The notes: generated from the letters alone by a model not told the origin. A DNA stretch of 64,000 bases from Stappia sp. WLB 29 (GCF_023507705.1 NZ_JALBGD010000001.1:558001-622000), one strand, 5' to 3'; positions 35,475 to 45,110 are shown, counted from the first letter of the stretch. Program-made: numbers and translations.

Positions 35475-36800
35475 TTAGGCCCCGGCGTCCAGCCACGCGC
35501 GGATGCGCTCCTCGAAGGCCTCCACGACGATCTCCTCGCCGATCTCCTCGACTGCTTCGGACAGGAAGGCGAGAACCAGCAGAGTGCGGGCCTCGGCCTC
35601 CGGAATGCCGCGCGAGCGCAGGTAGAACAGCAGGTCCTCGTCGATCTGGCCGCTCGTCGCGCCATGCGCGCACTGCACGTCGTCCGCGAAGATCTCCAGC
35701 TCCGGCTTCAGCGACATCTCCGCGTCGTCCGACAGGAGCAGCGACTGGGTCATCATCTGACCGTCGGTCTTCTGCGCGTGCGGGCGGACGATGATCTTGC
35801 CTTGGAAGATGCCCTTGGCACCCTCGCCCACCACGGTCTTGAACAGCTCGCGGCTGTCGCAATGCGGCACGGCGTGGTCCACCACCAGCGTCTGATCGAC
35901 ATGCTGGCCGGCCCGCACCATGGTGATGCCGAGCAGGTCCGCGCGCGACCCCTCGCCGGTAAAGGCGATGAAGGACTGGTGCCGGGCAAAGCCCGACCCG
36001 ATGCCGGCGCCGATCAGCTTGACCTTCGTCTCGGCGCCGAGCGTCACGACGGCCGTGCCGATATGGGTGGTGCCGGCGGCCTCTGCCTGCAGGCGAGCGA
36101 CGGTCACCTCCGCCTCGTCGCCTGCGCGGATGTCGGTCAGCGTGTTGGAGAAGCTTCCCTCCGCCCCGCCGACGAAGGTCTCCAGCACGATCGCCTTGGC
36201 GCCCTTGGCCGCCGTCACGATCACCCGTTCGCTGGTGCTGGCGGCAGCTGCCGACAGCGCGTGAACGATCTCGACCGGCTTGTCGAGCGAAGCGCCTTCG
36301 GCCAGCGACAGCACGAGGCCGTCGGCGCAGAACACGGCGTTGAGGCCCGTCGCCGCATCGCCTGCGGCGATCTCCGGCAGCTGCATCAGGCTCTCGCCCT
36401 GCTCGACAAGCGCCTCGGCGAGCGGGCGCACGCTCGCGCCGGCCGCAGCCAGCGCTGCAACGTCCGAGAGGCCCGCGTGGAAGTGGCCGTCGACGATGAC
36501 GAGGCGGTAACGGTCTGCCGCGCCGTAGACGTCGTCGAGCGCGGCAACGGCCGCCTTGGCCTCATCGTCGCTGCGACGCGCGGCAAAGGCCGGAACGCTC
36601 TTCAGCCTTGCGCGCAGGTCGGAATATTTCCACTCCTCGACGCGACGATGCGGCAGCCCGCTCTTGCGGAAGGCATCGAAGGCCGACTTGCGGATCTCGG
36701 CGACCGCCGCACCGCCCGGCAGGGCGTCGCGATCGCGGTAATAGGCCTCGGCCAGGTCGGTCTCGGCCCTGGTTTCCAGGGTGCGTGGTTCGATGGTCAT
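35475..36800 (-). CDS. sufD: Fe-S cluster scaffold subunit SufD
   Basis: About 441 residues of the SufB/SufD beta-helix family: an N-terminal helical part (KSGLPHRRVEEWKYSDLRARL), a repetitive beta-helix core, and the C-terminal SHGATSGQIDEDLLFYLRSRG-like signature (CAHGATSGQIDEDLL). It partners SufB and the ATPase SufC in the scaffold on which clusters are built. The ATG at 36800 has an AGGAAA site; an ATG 21 bases upstream is less likely. It follows sufC by 17 bases. Confidence 0.95.
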   Translation of the reverse strand: MTIEPRTLETRAETDLAEAYYRDRDALPGGAAVAEIRKSAFDAFRKSGLPHRRVEEWKYSDLRARLKSVPAFAARRSDDEAKAAVAALDDVYGAADRYRLVIVDGHFHAGLSDVAALAAAGASVRPLAEALVEQGESLMQLPEIAAGDAATGLNAVFCADGLVLSLAEGASLDKPVEIVHALSAAAASTSERVIVTAAKGAKAIVLETFVGGAEGSFSNTLTDIRAGDEAEVTVARLQAEAAGTTHIGTAVVTLGAETKVKLIGAGIGSGFARHQSFIAFTGEGSRADLLGITMVRAGQHVDQTLVVDHAVPHCDSRELFKTVVGEGAKGIFQGKIIVRPHAQKTDGQMMTQSLLLSDDAEMSLKPELEIFADDVQCAHGATSGQIDEDLLFYLRSRGIPEAEARTLLVLAFLSEAVEEIGEEIVVEAFEERIRAWLDAGA

Positions 36801-36817
36801 GTCTGTTTCCTGACCTG

Positions 36818-37573
36818 TCACGCGGCCGCGTCGACGAAGTCGGCGTAGCCGTTCTTCTCCAGCTCCAGCGCCAGCTCCGGGCCGCCGGTCTTGACGATGC
36901 GTCCCTTCGACAGGACGTGCACCACGTCCGGGACGATGTGGTCGAGCAGGCGCTGGTAATGGGTGATCACCACGAAGGAGCGGTCCGGGCCGCGCAGGCG
37001 GTTGACGCCGTCCGACACGACCTTCAGCGCGTCGATGTCGAGGCCGCTATCGGTCTCGTCGAGCACGCAGAGCGAGGGCTGCAGCAAGGCCATCTGCAGG
37101 ATCTCGGCGCGCTTCTTCTCGCCGCCGGAGAAGCCGACGTTAAGCGGCCGCTTCAGCATGTCCATGGTGATCTGAAGTTCGCCGGCCTTGTCCTTGACCC
37201 GCTTCATGAATTCCGGCGTGGACAGCTCCTCCTCGCCGCGCGCCTTGCGCTGCGCGTTGAGCGCCGTCTTCAGGAAGGTCATGGTCGCCACGCCCGGGAT
37301 CTCGATCGGGTACTGGAAGGCGAGGAAGACGCCGGCGGCGGCGCGCTCGTCCGGCGCCAGCTCCAAGAGGCTCTGGCCGTTGTAGACGATGTCGCCTTCG
37401 GTGACTTCGTAGTCGTCCTTGCCGGCGAGGATGTAGGAAAGCGTCGACTTGCCGGAGCCGTTCGGGCCCATGATGGCGTGCACTTCGCCCGGCTTCACGA
37501 CGAGGTCGATGCCGCGCAGGATCTCGGTGCCGTCTTCGGCGATGCGGGCGTGCAGGTTCTTGATCTCAAGCAT
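36818..37573 (-). CDS. sufC: Fe-S assembly ATPase SufC
   Basis: 251-residue ABC-type ATPase that is soluble and binds SufB and SufD. Walker A is GPNGSGKST near residue 36, the signature FSGGEKKRAEILQ is specific for SufC, and Walker B is LCVLDETDSGLD, followed by the switch His in VVITHYQR. It lies between sufB (51 bases upstream) and sufD. Confidence 0.97.
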   Translation of the reverse strand: MLEIKNLHARIAEDGTEILRGIDLVVKPGEVHAIMGPNGSGKSTLSYILAGKDDYEVTEGDIVYNGQSLLELAPDERAAAGVFLAFQYPIEIPGVATMTFLKTALNAQRKARGEEELSTPEFMKRVKDKAGELQITMDMLKRPLNVGFSGGEKKRAEILQMALLQPSLCVLDETDSGLDIDALKVVSDGVNRLRGPDRSFVVITHYQRLLDHIVPDVVHVLSKGRIVKTGGPELALELEKNGYADFVDAAA

Positions 37574-37624
37574 GATGATGTCCGTCGGTATTCTGGATGT
37601 GCGATGCGAGGCGGTCGGCCGGCG

Positions 37625-39097
37625 TCAGCCGACCGAGCCTTCGAGCGAAATGGAGATCAGCTTCTGCGCCTCGACGGCGAACTCCATCGGCAGCTGCTGG
37701 ATCACGTCCTTGACGAAGCCGTTGACGATCAGCGCCACCGCTTCCTCGTCGGAGAGCCCCCGCTGTTGGCAGTAAAACATCTGGTCGTCCGAGATCTTCG
37801 AGGTGGTCGCCTCGTGCTCGAACACGGCCGTCGCGTTCTTCGACTCGATGTAGGGCACCGTGTGGGCCCCGCAATCCTGGCCGATCAGCAGGCTGTCGCA
37901 CTGCGTGAAGTTGCGCGCGTTCGACGCCTTGCGATGCGCCGAGACGAGGCCGCGATAGGTGTTCTGCGACTTGCCGGCAGAAATGCCCTTGGAGATGATG
38001 CGGCTCGACGTGTTCTTGCCGAGATGGATCATCTTGGTGCCGCTGTCGATCTGCTGGTAACCGTTCGACACCGCGATCGAATAGAACTCGCCGCGCGAAT
38101 TGTCGCCGCGCAGGATGCAGGACGGATACTTCCAGGTGATCGCCGAACCGGTCTCGACCTGGGTCCAGGAGATCTTGGAGTTCTTGCCCCGGCAGTCGCC
38201 GCGCTTGGTGACGAAGTTGTAGATGCCGCCCTTGCCTTCCTTGTCGCCCGGGAACCAGTTCTGGACGGTGGAATACTTGATCTCGGCATCATCCAGCGCG
38301 ATCAGCTCGACCACGGCCGCGTGCAGCTGGTTCTCGTCGCGCTGCGGCGCGGTGCAGCCCTCCAGATAGGAGACGTAGGCGCCCTTCTCGGCGATGATCA
38401 GCGTGCGCTCGAACTGGCCGGTGTTCTTCTCGTTGATGCGGAAGTAGGTGGACAGCTCCATCGGGCAGCGCACGCCCTCCGGCACGTAGACGAAGGATCC
38501 GTCGGTGAAGACGGCCGAGTTCAGCGTCGCATAGAAGTTGTCGGTGACCGGCACGACGGAGCCGAGATACTTCTTCACCAGCTCGGGGTGCTCGCGCAGC
38601 GCCTCGGAGATCGAGCAGAAGATGACGCCGGCCTTCTTCAGCTCCTCCTTGAAGGTGGTGACCACCGACACGCTGTCGAACACCGCATCCACCGCGACGC
38701 GGTTCTTCGGCTCAACGCCGGCCAGGATCTCCTGCTCGCGCAAGGGGATGCCGAGCTTCTCGTAGGTCGCCAGCAGCTCCGGGTCGACCTCGTCGAGGCT
38801 CTTCGGCCCCGGCGCGGACTTCGGCGCGGAGTAGTAGTAGATGTCGTTGAAGTCGATCTTGGGATACTCGACGCGGGCCCAGGTCGGCTCGGTCATCGTC
38901 AGCCAGCGGCGATACGCCTCCAGCCGCCATTCCAGCATCCATTCCGGCTCTTCCTTCTTGGCCGAGATGAAGCGGATGATGTCCTCGTTGAGGCCCTTGG
39001 GCGCCTTGTCGGACTCGATATCGGTGATGAAACCGTACTTGTACTGATCCACATCGATCGACCGGACGCGGTCGATCGTTTCCTGAACTGCAGGCAT
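37625..39097 (-). CDS. sufB: Fe-S cluster scaffold subunit SufB
   Basis: About 490 residues, the main scaffold of the SufBCD complex. Recognisable by [18 protein letters not shown] at the N-terminus, [39 protein letters not shown], and the C-terminal [18 protein letters not shown] with cysteines that may hold the cluster or persulfide. A GGAG site precedes the ATG at 39097; upstream in-frame ATGs are rejected. A 131-base gap separates it from the first desulfurase gene. Confidence 0.97.
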   Translation of the reverse strand: MPAVQETIDRVRSIDVDQYKYGFITDIESDKAPKGLNEDIIRFISAKKEEPEWMLEWRLEAYRRWLTMTEPTWARVEYPKIDFNDIYYYSAPKSAPGPKSLDEVDPELLATYEKLGIPLREQEILAGVEPKNRVAVDAVFDSVSVVTTFKEELKKAGVIFCSISEALREHPELVKKYLGSVVPVTDNFYATLNSAVFTDGSFVYVPEGVRCPMELSTYFRINEKNTGQFERTLIIAEKGAYVSYLEGCTAPQRDENQLHAAVVELIALDDAEIKYSTVQNWFPGDKEGKGGIYNFVTKRGDCRGKNSKISWTQVETGSAITWKYPSCILRGDNSRGEFYSIAVSNGYQQIDSGTKMIHLGKNTSSRIISKGISAGKSQNTYRGLVSAHRKASNARNFTQCDSLLIGQDCGAHTVPYIESKNATAVFEHEATTSKISDDQMFYCQQRGLSDEEAVALIVNGFVKDVIQQLPMEFAVEAQKLISISLEGSVG

Positions 39098-39228
39098 GCG
39101 TGTCTCCATCCACTGCGGTGTCAAGGACCGCGGGTTGTCGCACTATGTGATGGGCGCGGCCGCCGGCCGCCCCCGGGTCTTGCTGGACGCAGCCGAGCCG
39201 CGTCCGGGTCGTGATGGTCCGGATCCCG

Positions 39229-40416
39229 TCAGGCGGCGCGTCCCGCGCCTGCCTGCCTGATCCGTCCCGATATCCGCCGCCATGCGGCAAGAAACCGTTC
39301 GATCTCCTCCGGCGCGGTCTGCCGCCCGAGGCTGATCCTGATGGCGCCCCGCGCCAGGTCCTTGTCTATGCCCATCGCCGACAGCACCGGCGAGATGCCG
39401 ACCTTGCCGCTCGAGCAGGCCGACCCGGACGATACCGCGATCCCCTCCAGGTCGAGGGCGATCAGCGCGGTCTCCGCCGCCACGCCCGGCACGGCGAAGC
39501 AGCTGGTGTTGGCAAGCCGCGGCGCATCGGCGCCGAAGACCACCGTGTCAGCCCATATATGGCGAAGCTCGCGCTCCATGCCATCCCGAAGGGCCCGAAT
39601 TTCATCCCACCCAACCAGTTCCGCGGCGGCCTGTTCCGCTGCGAGGCCGAAACCGGCGATCGCCGCGACATTCTCCGTGCCTGCACGGCGCCAGTTTTCC
39701 TGTCCGCCGCCGGTGAGCAAGGGGGTGGGGTGCAACCCTGCCCTGCGCACCACGAGCGCGCCCGCGCCCTGCGGGCCGCCGATCTTGTGGGCCGAAAGCG
39801 CCAGGCTGTCGGCGCCCCAGCCGTCCATGTCGATGGCGATGCGGCCTGCCGCCTGCACCGCGTCCACATGCAGCACCGCGTCGCTGCCCTTGAGCGCCGC
39901 CGAAATCTTGCCCAGCGGCTGTAGGACGCCGGTCTCGTTGTTGGCGGCCATCACCGCCACCAGTACGCTCTCGCCCGCCGCTGTCAGCTCCGCGGCCCGC
40001 GCGGCAAGCGCCGACGGGTCGACGAGGCCCCGGCCGTCGACCGGCACGCTCTCGCGCATCTCGGCCGGAAACCGCCCGCCGGCCGCGACCGACGGATGCT
40101 CGCTCGCCGCAACCAGCAGCCGGGTGAACCGCCGCTCGCCGCGCCCGTCCTTCCAAAGGGGCGACAGCGCCGTCACGTTTGCCTCTGTGGCGCCCGAGGT
40201 GAAGCTCACCTGCGCGCCCGGAACCCCGCACAGCCGGGCGACCTGCGCCCGCGCCGTCTCGATCGCGCCCCGCGCCCGCCGTCCGGGCCCGTGCACCGAG
40301 GACGCGTTTCCCGTGCGCGTCAGCACGCGGCAGACGAGCTCGGCCACCTGCGGACGCAAGGGCGCCCCGGCATTGTGGTCGAGATAGATGTCCGTCCGTG
40401 ACGTCATGACCGTCAT
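39229..40416 (-). CDS. Cysteine desulfurase, IscS/NifS-like (group I)
   Basis: 395 residues. Motifs: IYLDHNAGAPLRP at the start, the SGATEANVTAL phosphate-binding loop, DAVQAAGR, the PLP-lysine loop LSAHKIGGPQGAG, and SSGSACSSGKV with the persulfide Cys in a long mobile loop, as in group I enzymes. It is the first gene of the operon, the position called sufS2 in some Rhizobiales. Two desulfurases in one operon suggests separate sulfur routes or conditions. A GGAG site precedes the ATG at 40416. No IscR/Rrf2 gene precedes it. Confidence 0.92.
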   Translation of the reverse strand: MTVMTSRTDIYLDHNAGAPLRPQVAELVCRVLTRTGNASSVHGPGRRARGAIETARAQVARLCGVPGAQVSFTSGATEANVTALSPLWKDGRGERRFTRLLVAASEHPSVAAGGRFPAEMRESVPVDGRGLVDPSALAARAAELTAAGESVLVAVMAANNETGVLQPLGKISAALKGSDAVLHVDAVQAAGRIAIDMDGWGADSLALSAHKIGGPQGAGALVVRRAGLHPTPLLTGGGQENWRRAGTENVAAIAGFGLAAEQAAAELVGWDEIRALRDGMERELRHIWADTVVFGADAPRLANTSCFAVPGVAAETALIALDLEGIAVSSGSACSSGKVGISPVLSAMGIDKDLARGAIRISLGRQTAPEEIERFLAAWRRISGRIRQAGAGRAA

Positions 40417-40770
40417 ATGTCTCCGCCGGAACCGCCCTGCCCGGCCCGTTCGACCGACAAAACCGCTCCTGACCGCTTCTACCGCGATGCAATTCTTGCA
40501 ATTCCGCGTGGAGATCGGTTTAAGACATCCCTATATACCACGCTGGCCGGACGGACAGATCGACACGACTGGTCGACCGGACCGCCGACGTGAACCGGTC
40601 GAGATGCGGCGTCCGCCGTGAACTTTCGAACGATTCTAAAGAAGTTGTAGGAAGCAGGGCCATCCGAGTCAAGCCGGACTAAGCAATAGCCCTGAGTTTC
40701 GCAACCTTTCGCGACCCCGGTGCGCGGCAACCGCAGTTAAGGAACGAATATCCCATGAACGAGGTGGTCC
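40417..40770. other. Divergent promoter region of the suf operon and an alpha/beta hydrolase gene
   Basis: 354 bases without a gene. It holds an Irr/ICE-like palindrome (40624-40640) and a direct repeat TGCAATTC at 40488-40495 and 40497-40504, nine bases apart. No IscR gene and no obvious Rrf2-type box were seen. Confidence 0.6.
40624..40640. promoter_or_regulatory. Candidate Irr/ICE iron-control box
   Basis: TTTCGAACGATTCTAAA differs at one base from the remembered ICE/Irr consensus TTTAGAA-N3-TTCTAAA used by the iron regulator Irr in Rhizobiales. It lies 208 bases upstream of the first suf gene and 131 bases before the divergent hydrolase gene. Regulation is inferred. Confidence 0.6.
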
Positions 40771-41427
40771 ATGCCTGAAGTGATTTTCAACGGTCCGGCC
40801 GGCCGGATCGAAGGCCGCTTTCAGCCGGCGAAATCGCGGACGGCGCCCATCGCCCTGATCCTGCATCTGCATCCGCAGTTCGGCGGGACGATGAACAACC
40901 AGATCGTCTATCAGCTCTATTACATGTTCGCGAAGCGCGGCTTCGCCGTCCTGCGGTTCAACTTCCGCGGCGTCGGGCGCAGCCAGGGCTCCTTCGACCA
41001 TGGCCAAGGCGAGCTGTCTGACGCCGCTGCCGCGCTCGACTGGGTCCAGACGGTGCATCCCGATGCGCGCTCCTGCTGGATCGCCGGCTTCTCCTTCGGC
41101 GCCTGGATCGGCATGCAGCTCCTGATGCGCCGCCCGGAGGTGGAAGGCTTCATCTCCGCCGCTCCGCCGGCCAACCTGCACGACTTCTCGTTCCTGGCGC
41201 CCTGCCCCTCCTCCGGCCTCATCGTCCATGGCGATGCCGACAAGGTGGTGCCGTCCAAGGACGTCCAGACACTGGTCGACAAGCTCAAGACCCAGAAGGG
41301 CATCGTGATCGACCACAAGGTCATCCCGGGCGCCAACCACTTCTTCGAGAACCACATGGACGAGCTGATGGCCGAGTGCGGCTCCTATCTCGACAAGCGT
41401 CTCGGCGTTACAAGCGAGATCGCCTGA
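40771..41427 (+). CDS. Alpha/beta hydrolase
   Basis: 218 residues. The hydrolase fold shows HLHPQFGGTMNNQIV near the oxyanion region, FNFRGVGRSQGSFD, the nucleophile elbow GFSFGA with Ser108, an acidic residue in HGDADKVVP and a C-terminal His in GANHFFENH. The substrate is unknown; the shape is that of small esterase or dienelactone-type hydrolases. It is divergent from the suf operon and ends at a strong terminator, so it is a single-gene unit that may share the suf regulatory region. Confidence 0.85.
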   Translation: MPEVIFNGPAGRIEGRFQPAKSRTAPIALILHLHPQFGGTMNNQIVYQLYYMFAKRGFAVLRFNFRGVGRSQGSFDHGQGELSDAAAALDWVQTVHPDARSCWIAGFSFGAWIGMQLLMRRPEVEGFISAAPPANLHDFSFLAPCPSSGLIVHGDADKVVPSKDVQTLVDKLKTQKGIVIDHKVIPGANHFFENHMDELMAECGSYLDKRLGVTSEIA

Positions 41428-41453
41428 TCGCATCCGCGGTCTTCAGCCCCTTG

Positions 41454-41484
41454 AAACGCCGGCCCTTTTGGCCGGCGTTTTCGT
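41454..41484 (+). terminator. Intrinsic terminator
   Basis: Perfect 11-bp arms AAACGCCGGCC/GGCCGGCGTTT (41454-41464, 41470-41480) with a 5-base loop and Ts, 26 bases after the alpha/beta hydrolase stop. Confidence 0.92.
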
Positions 41485-41553
41485 ATTTCCTTCCCCGCTC
41501 GCGGCCCACCCGGCTATAAGCCGCAGCAACCGCCACCACGCAGGACAGCGCCC

Positions 41554-42243
41554 ATGACCACGCCCGCCTCCACGCCCGCTCTGGTCTTTGATCTCGACGG
41601 CACCTTGGTCGACACCCGCCACGACCTTGCCGCCGCGCTCAACGCGGTGATGCGCGAGGAAGGTCTGTCCGGCGTCGAGATCGAGACGCTCGGCCACCTG
41701 TTCGGCGTCGGGGCCCGGCCGATGATCGCCAAGGCCCTGTGGGCCAACGGCATCCCCGATCCCGATCCGGCCGAGATCGAGCGGCTCTACCTGCGCTTCA
41801 TCGCCTTCTACACCGCCGACATCGCAGGGCTCAGCCGGCCCTTCCCGGGCATCCACGAGGCGCTGGAGACGGCCCGCAAGGACGGCTGGCGGCTGGCCGT
41901 GTGCACCAACAAGTCCGAACCGATTGCGCGTCAGCTTCTCGACCACCTGAAGATGCTGGAACTGTTCGACTCGCTGGTCGGCGGCGACACGTTCGCACGG
42001 CCGAAGCCGGACGCAACGCCTGTGCTGGGCGCGGTCGAGCGTGCCGGTGCACGCCTTGCCGGCTCGGTGATGATCGGCGACAGCAAGACCGACATCGACG
42101 CGGCCCGCGCCGCTGGCATCCCGGTCGTCGCCGTCACCTTCGGCTACACCGCCGTGCCGGTGCGCGAGCTTTCGCCCGACGCGGTGATCGACCATTTCGA
42201 CGAGTTGCATCCGGCCCTTGCCGGCCTTCCCGGCCCGCGCTGA
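41554..42243 (+). CDS. gph: HAD hydrolase, phosphoglycolate phosphatase-like
   Basis: 229 residues. HAD motif I is FDLDGTLVDTRHD at residue 12, motif II the Thr in AVCTNKSEP, and motifs III/IV the Lys in RPKPDATP and MIGDSKTDIDAA. The helical cap between motifs I and II is of the Gph type. The usual reaction is removal of phosphate from 2-phosphoglycolate, made during DNA repair or photorespiration, but related HAD enzymes accept other small phosphates. AGGAC precedes the ATG. It is convergent with the next gene. Confidence 0.85.
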   Translation: MTTPASTPALVFDLDGTLVDTRHDLAAALNAVMREEGLSGVEIETLGHLFGVGARPMIAKALWANGIPDPDPAEIERLYLRFIAFYTADIAGLSRPFPGIHEALETARKDGWRLAVCTNKSEPIARQLLDHLKMLELFDSLVGGDTFARPKPDATPVLGAVERAGARLAGSVMIGDSKTDIDAARAAGIPVVAVTFGYTAVPVRELSPDAVIDHFDELHPALAGLPGPR

Positions 42244-42270
42244 GCGCTGAAAAGCATACGTTCCGCCCGT

Positions 42271-43401
42271 TCAGAAGTCTGTGAGCAGCCGCGACCAGCT
42301 CTCGGACGACAAACCTTCCGCATAGAGGAGGTCCTGATCGGCCGCCCGATGCAGAGCCGGCATCCGGCCGGCCATACAGAAATAGCCGCGATGCCGGAAA
42401 ACCATATGGGGTTGAGCCTGCAGCGCCAGCATCAGGAAGGGCTGAGTCATGCCGCAGGCCTCCGAATGCCCCTGCCGGTCGAGATCGGCCAGCAATGCGG
42501 ACACGCTCTCGCGCTCGCGCCCTTCCAGGCACAAGAGATTGAGCACGGTCGCCCGCCCGCGGCCCGCTCCGCAATAGGCGGCAGCCGCGATGACCGCGCC
42601 GCTGGCATCGCGTGACAAGCTGAACCGGAGCCGGCCGAGCGCCGGATTGCTCTCCACCATCTCCGTCAGCCAGGAGAATTCGGCCTGGTCCCAGTCGGGG
42701 TGAACGCTGAAGCGGCCGAACATCGGACGCACCTCGGACAGGAAGCGCGCAGCGCCGACCTCTTCGACCTCGATCCCCGACGGCATCTTGGCAACAAGAC
42801 GCGGATACCGCCGCCGCAGGCCGGCATCGACCAGCCGCAGCGGCGCCAGCGCCGTCTGCCCTACGCTGCCGCGCAGAGCCCGGTGCAGGCGCGGCACCTC
42901 GGCCAGGAGCGGACGAAACAAGCGGCGCCACTCCAGGCTCTGGATCGGCAATACCCGACCCTCGCCGGCCTTCCAGTGGCCGGCGCTTACCTCGGAGGAC
43001 GTGTCGGTGAACAGGAAATCGTGGTGGCGCCCGCGGAAGTGCCGGGAAAGGGAAGCCGCACCGCGCGCCGCCTCCTCGCCGGCAGCCATGAAATTGCACA
43101 GAAGCCGCGCCGTCACCGGCTGCCCCTCGACGCGAAAACGCAGCGGCACCGACAAAATCGCCGCGCAGAGCGCGCCGGCCTCGTTCTCGAAGACACGGCT
43201 CCCGATCTCCGGCGATACATGCGGACTGCCGAAGCAGATGCTTTCCAGATAGGCGTCGAGCCCGGGATCGTGCCGCCCATTGCGAAATGCCATGGCAAAC
43301 ATCGCCGCAACACCGGCCACGTCCCGCCGCTCCATCGGGCGACCGGATCGCTGCCTCGCATCTCGCAACATCGCGCTGGTCCTGACGATCTGTCCGTGCA
43401 T
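42271..43401 (-). CDS. GNAT-like acetyltransferase family protein, function unknown
   Basis: About 376 residues. The N-terminal part (MERRDVAGVAAMFAMAFRNG) has the shape of a GNAT start. The middle resembles a second acyltransferase-like unit, and the C-terminus ends in YFCMAGRMPALHRAADQ and SWSRLLTDF. Duplicated GNAT-like proteins of this kind are frequent in Rhizobiales, often near polysaccharide genes, but no such gene is nearby. Start uncertain: a GTG at 43428 and ATGs further in are possible. Confidence 0.6.
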   Translation of the reverse strand: MHGQIVRTSAMLRDARQRSGRPMERRDVAGVAAMFAMAFRNGRHDPGLDAYLESICFGSPHVSPEIGSRVFENEAGALCAAILSVPLRFRVEGQPVTARLLCNFMAAGEEAARGAASLSRHFRGRHHDFLFTDTSSEVSAGHWKAGEGRVLPIQSLEWRRLFRPLLAEVPRLHRALRGSVGQTALAPLRLVDAGLRRRYPRLVAKMPSGIEVEEVGAARFLSEVRPMFGRFSVHPDWDQAEFSWLTEMVESNPALGRLRFSLSRDASGAVIAAAAYCGAGRGRATVLNLLCLEGRERESVSALLADLDRQGHSEACGMTQPFLMLALQAQPHMVFRHRGYFCMAGRMPALHRAADQDLLYAEGLSSESWSRLLTDF

Positions 43402-43638
43402 CCGGAATCTGTTCCTCTTTCCCGCCACTATGACGCAGCAGGTTTGAGGGAGGCTTTACGGACGGGCGGAAAAGACAGAACTCTCCGGGAAAAAGCGGCA
43501 ACTGGTAAACCCGATGCAAACGCCGCAAACTTACGCAAGGTGAGACCGCCCGCGACCATCGCCTTCCCTGTCAGGAATGCGGACGCCGGACGCGTGTCGC
43601 GCTGTCGGGAGGTGTTTGGCTGGTCGTGCGGGAAGGAA

Positions 43639-43713
43639 TGGTGGGCGATACTGGGATTGAACCAGTGACCTTTCCGGTGTGAACGGAACGCTCTCCCGCT
43701 GAGCTAATCGCCC
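43639..43713 (-). tRNA. tRNA-Val (anticodon CAC)
   Basis: Reads on the minus strand as a full cloverleaf: acceptor GGGCGAT pairs with ATCGCCC, D arm GCTC/GAGC, anticodon stem TTCCG/CGGAA around loop TTCACAC (anticodon CAC), T arm ACTGG/CCAGT with TTCAATC, and an encoded CCA end. It reads GUG. Confidence 0.97.
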
Positions 43714-44006
43714 ATGGCCTGTCGGCTGGTGAGGGGTATCTAAAGGAGCCGACCGACTTGCGCAAGGCGGAATTTGGTCCCCTGTGGATTTTGCGGTGGA
43801 AGCGATGTCGCGCCCGCGCATCGCCATGACGTTTTGTTGACGCCGCCCGGCTTTATTTCATGCGTGTCGGCACATTTTCGCCATACATGTATTCGGCGCC
43901 GTTTTTATTTGACAAGCATGTTGCACGAACACAGACTGACCGAAATTAAAAGCAAAAACCTTCCAATGATCTAAGGGGATCGCCCCTCACAGCTCGGGCA
44001 CAGCGC

Positions 44007-45047
44007 ATGGCAGACCAGGCCGCATCCACCGAACAGCAGACGGTGGCCCTCATCCTTCTCGATCAGTTCTCGCTGATCGCCTTCACCTCGACCATCGAGC
44101 CGATCCGCATTGCCAACCGGGTGCTGGGGCAGGAGTTCTACTCCTGGAAGACCTATTCGGTGGACGGCAATCCGGTGCAGGCCAGCAACGGCTGCCATGT
44201 CTCCGTGCAAGGCTCGATCAACGACCTGGACGACGCCGATATCACCTTGATCTGTTCCGGCGTCGACGTGGAGCGCGTGCCGCTGCCGAAGGAACTCGGC
44301 ACCAAGCTGCGCAAGCTGAATGCGCGCGGGCGCACCTATGGTGCGGTCTGCACCGGCTCCTATGTGCTGGCACGCTACCACCTGCTCGACGGGCGCCGCT
44401 GCACCATCCACTGGGAGAACCTGCGCTCCTTCCGCGAGGAGTTTCCCGAGATCGAGGTCTCCGGCGACCTCTTCGCCATCGACCGCAACTGCATCACCTG
44501 CGCCGGCGGCATGGCCGCGCTCGACATGATGCTGCGCGTCATCGCCATCCAGCACGGCGCCTATCTGGCGCACGAGGTGGCCGAGGTCGCGCTCTACCAG
44601 AACATGCGCTCGGGCGAGAGCGCGCAGCGCCACGACCTGGAAAGCCGCACCGGCATTTCCAACGTCAAGATCCTCGACGCCATCCGCATCATGGATCTGC
44701 ATATCGAGGATCCGCTGTCCTGCCAGCAGCTGGCGATGACCGTGAACCTCAGCCCGCGCCAACTCGAACGGCTGTTCCGCCGCCATTTTGACTGCACGCC
44801 GGGCCAGTACTATCTGAAGCTGCGGCTGGAGACGGCGCGCGACCTGCTGCGGCGGACCAACCGTCCGGTGCTCGACGTCGCCATCGCCTGCGGCTTCGCA
44901 TCGACATCGCATTTCACCAAGTGCTACCGCGAACGCTACAATTGCACCCCGACGGAGGAGCGCCAGTCCTATTTCTGGGCCCAGGGGGGACGCAAGCAGG
45001 CCGCCCGCATCGTCGCCCCCGCGCCGCAGCTCGCGAATTCCCGCTAG
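44007..45047 (+). CDS. GlxA family AraC-type transcriptional regulator
   Basis: 346 residues. The N-terminal DJ-1/PfpI-like amidotransferase domain (VALILLDQFSLIAFTS, with Cys in YGAVCTGSYVLA) acts as a ligand sensor. It is followed by a C-terminal AraC double helix-turn-helix (CQQLAMTVNLSPRQLERLFRRHF and DVAIACGFASTSHFTKCYRERY). Members include GbdR and CdhR, activators of glycine-betaine and carnitine breakdown; the ligand here is unknown. About 290 bases lie between it and tRNA-Val; only AT-rich promoter-like sequence was seen there. Confidence 0.9.
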   Translation: MADQAASTEQQTVALILLDQFSLIAFTSTIEPIRIANRVLGQEFYSWKTYSVDGNPVQASNGCHVSVQGSINDLDDADITLICSGVDVERVPLPKELGTKLRKLNARGRTYGAVCTGSYVLARYHLLDGRRCTIHWENLRSFREEFPEIEVSGDLFAIDRNCITCAGGMAALDMMLRVIAIQHGAYLAHEVAEVALYQNMRSGESAQRHDLESRTGISNVKILDAIRIMDLHIEDPLSCQQLAMTVNLSPRQLERLFRRHFDCTPGQYYLKLRLETARDLLRRTNRPVLDVAIACGFASTSHFTKCYRERYNCTPTEERQSYFWAQGGRKQAARIVAPAPQLANSR

Positions 45048-45110
45048 CCGCGCCTGCCGCATCGCAGGGACCGGGCCCGCGCGCCCTCGCAAGCTCCCGG
45101 TCGGTGGAAT

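Noticed and set aside
33990-36848. A 952-codon open plus-strand frame antisense to sufT/sufS/sufD
   Set aside because: It mirrors codon structure of the real minus-strand genes in GC-rich DNA, has no recognisable domain and no promoter or ribosome site.
36608-39214. An 868-codon open plus-strand frame opposite sufB, sufC and sufD
   Set aside because: Antisense shadow of well-defined Suf proteins, with no domain of its own.
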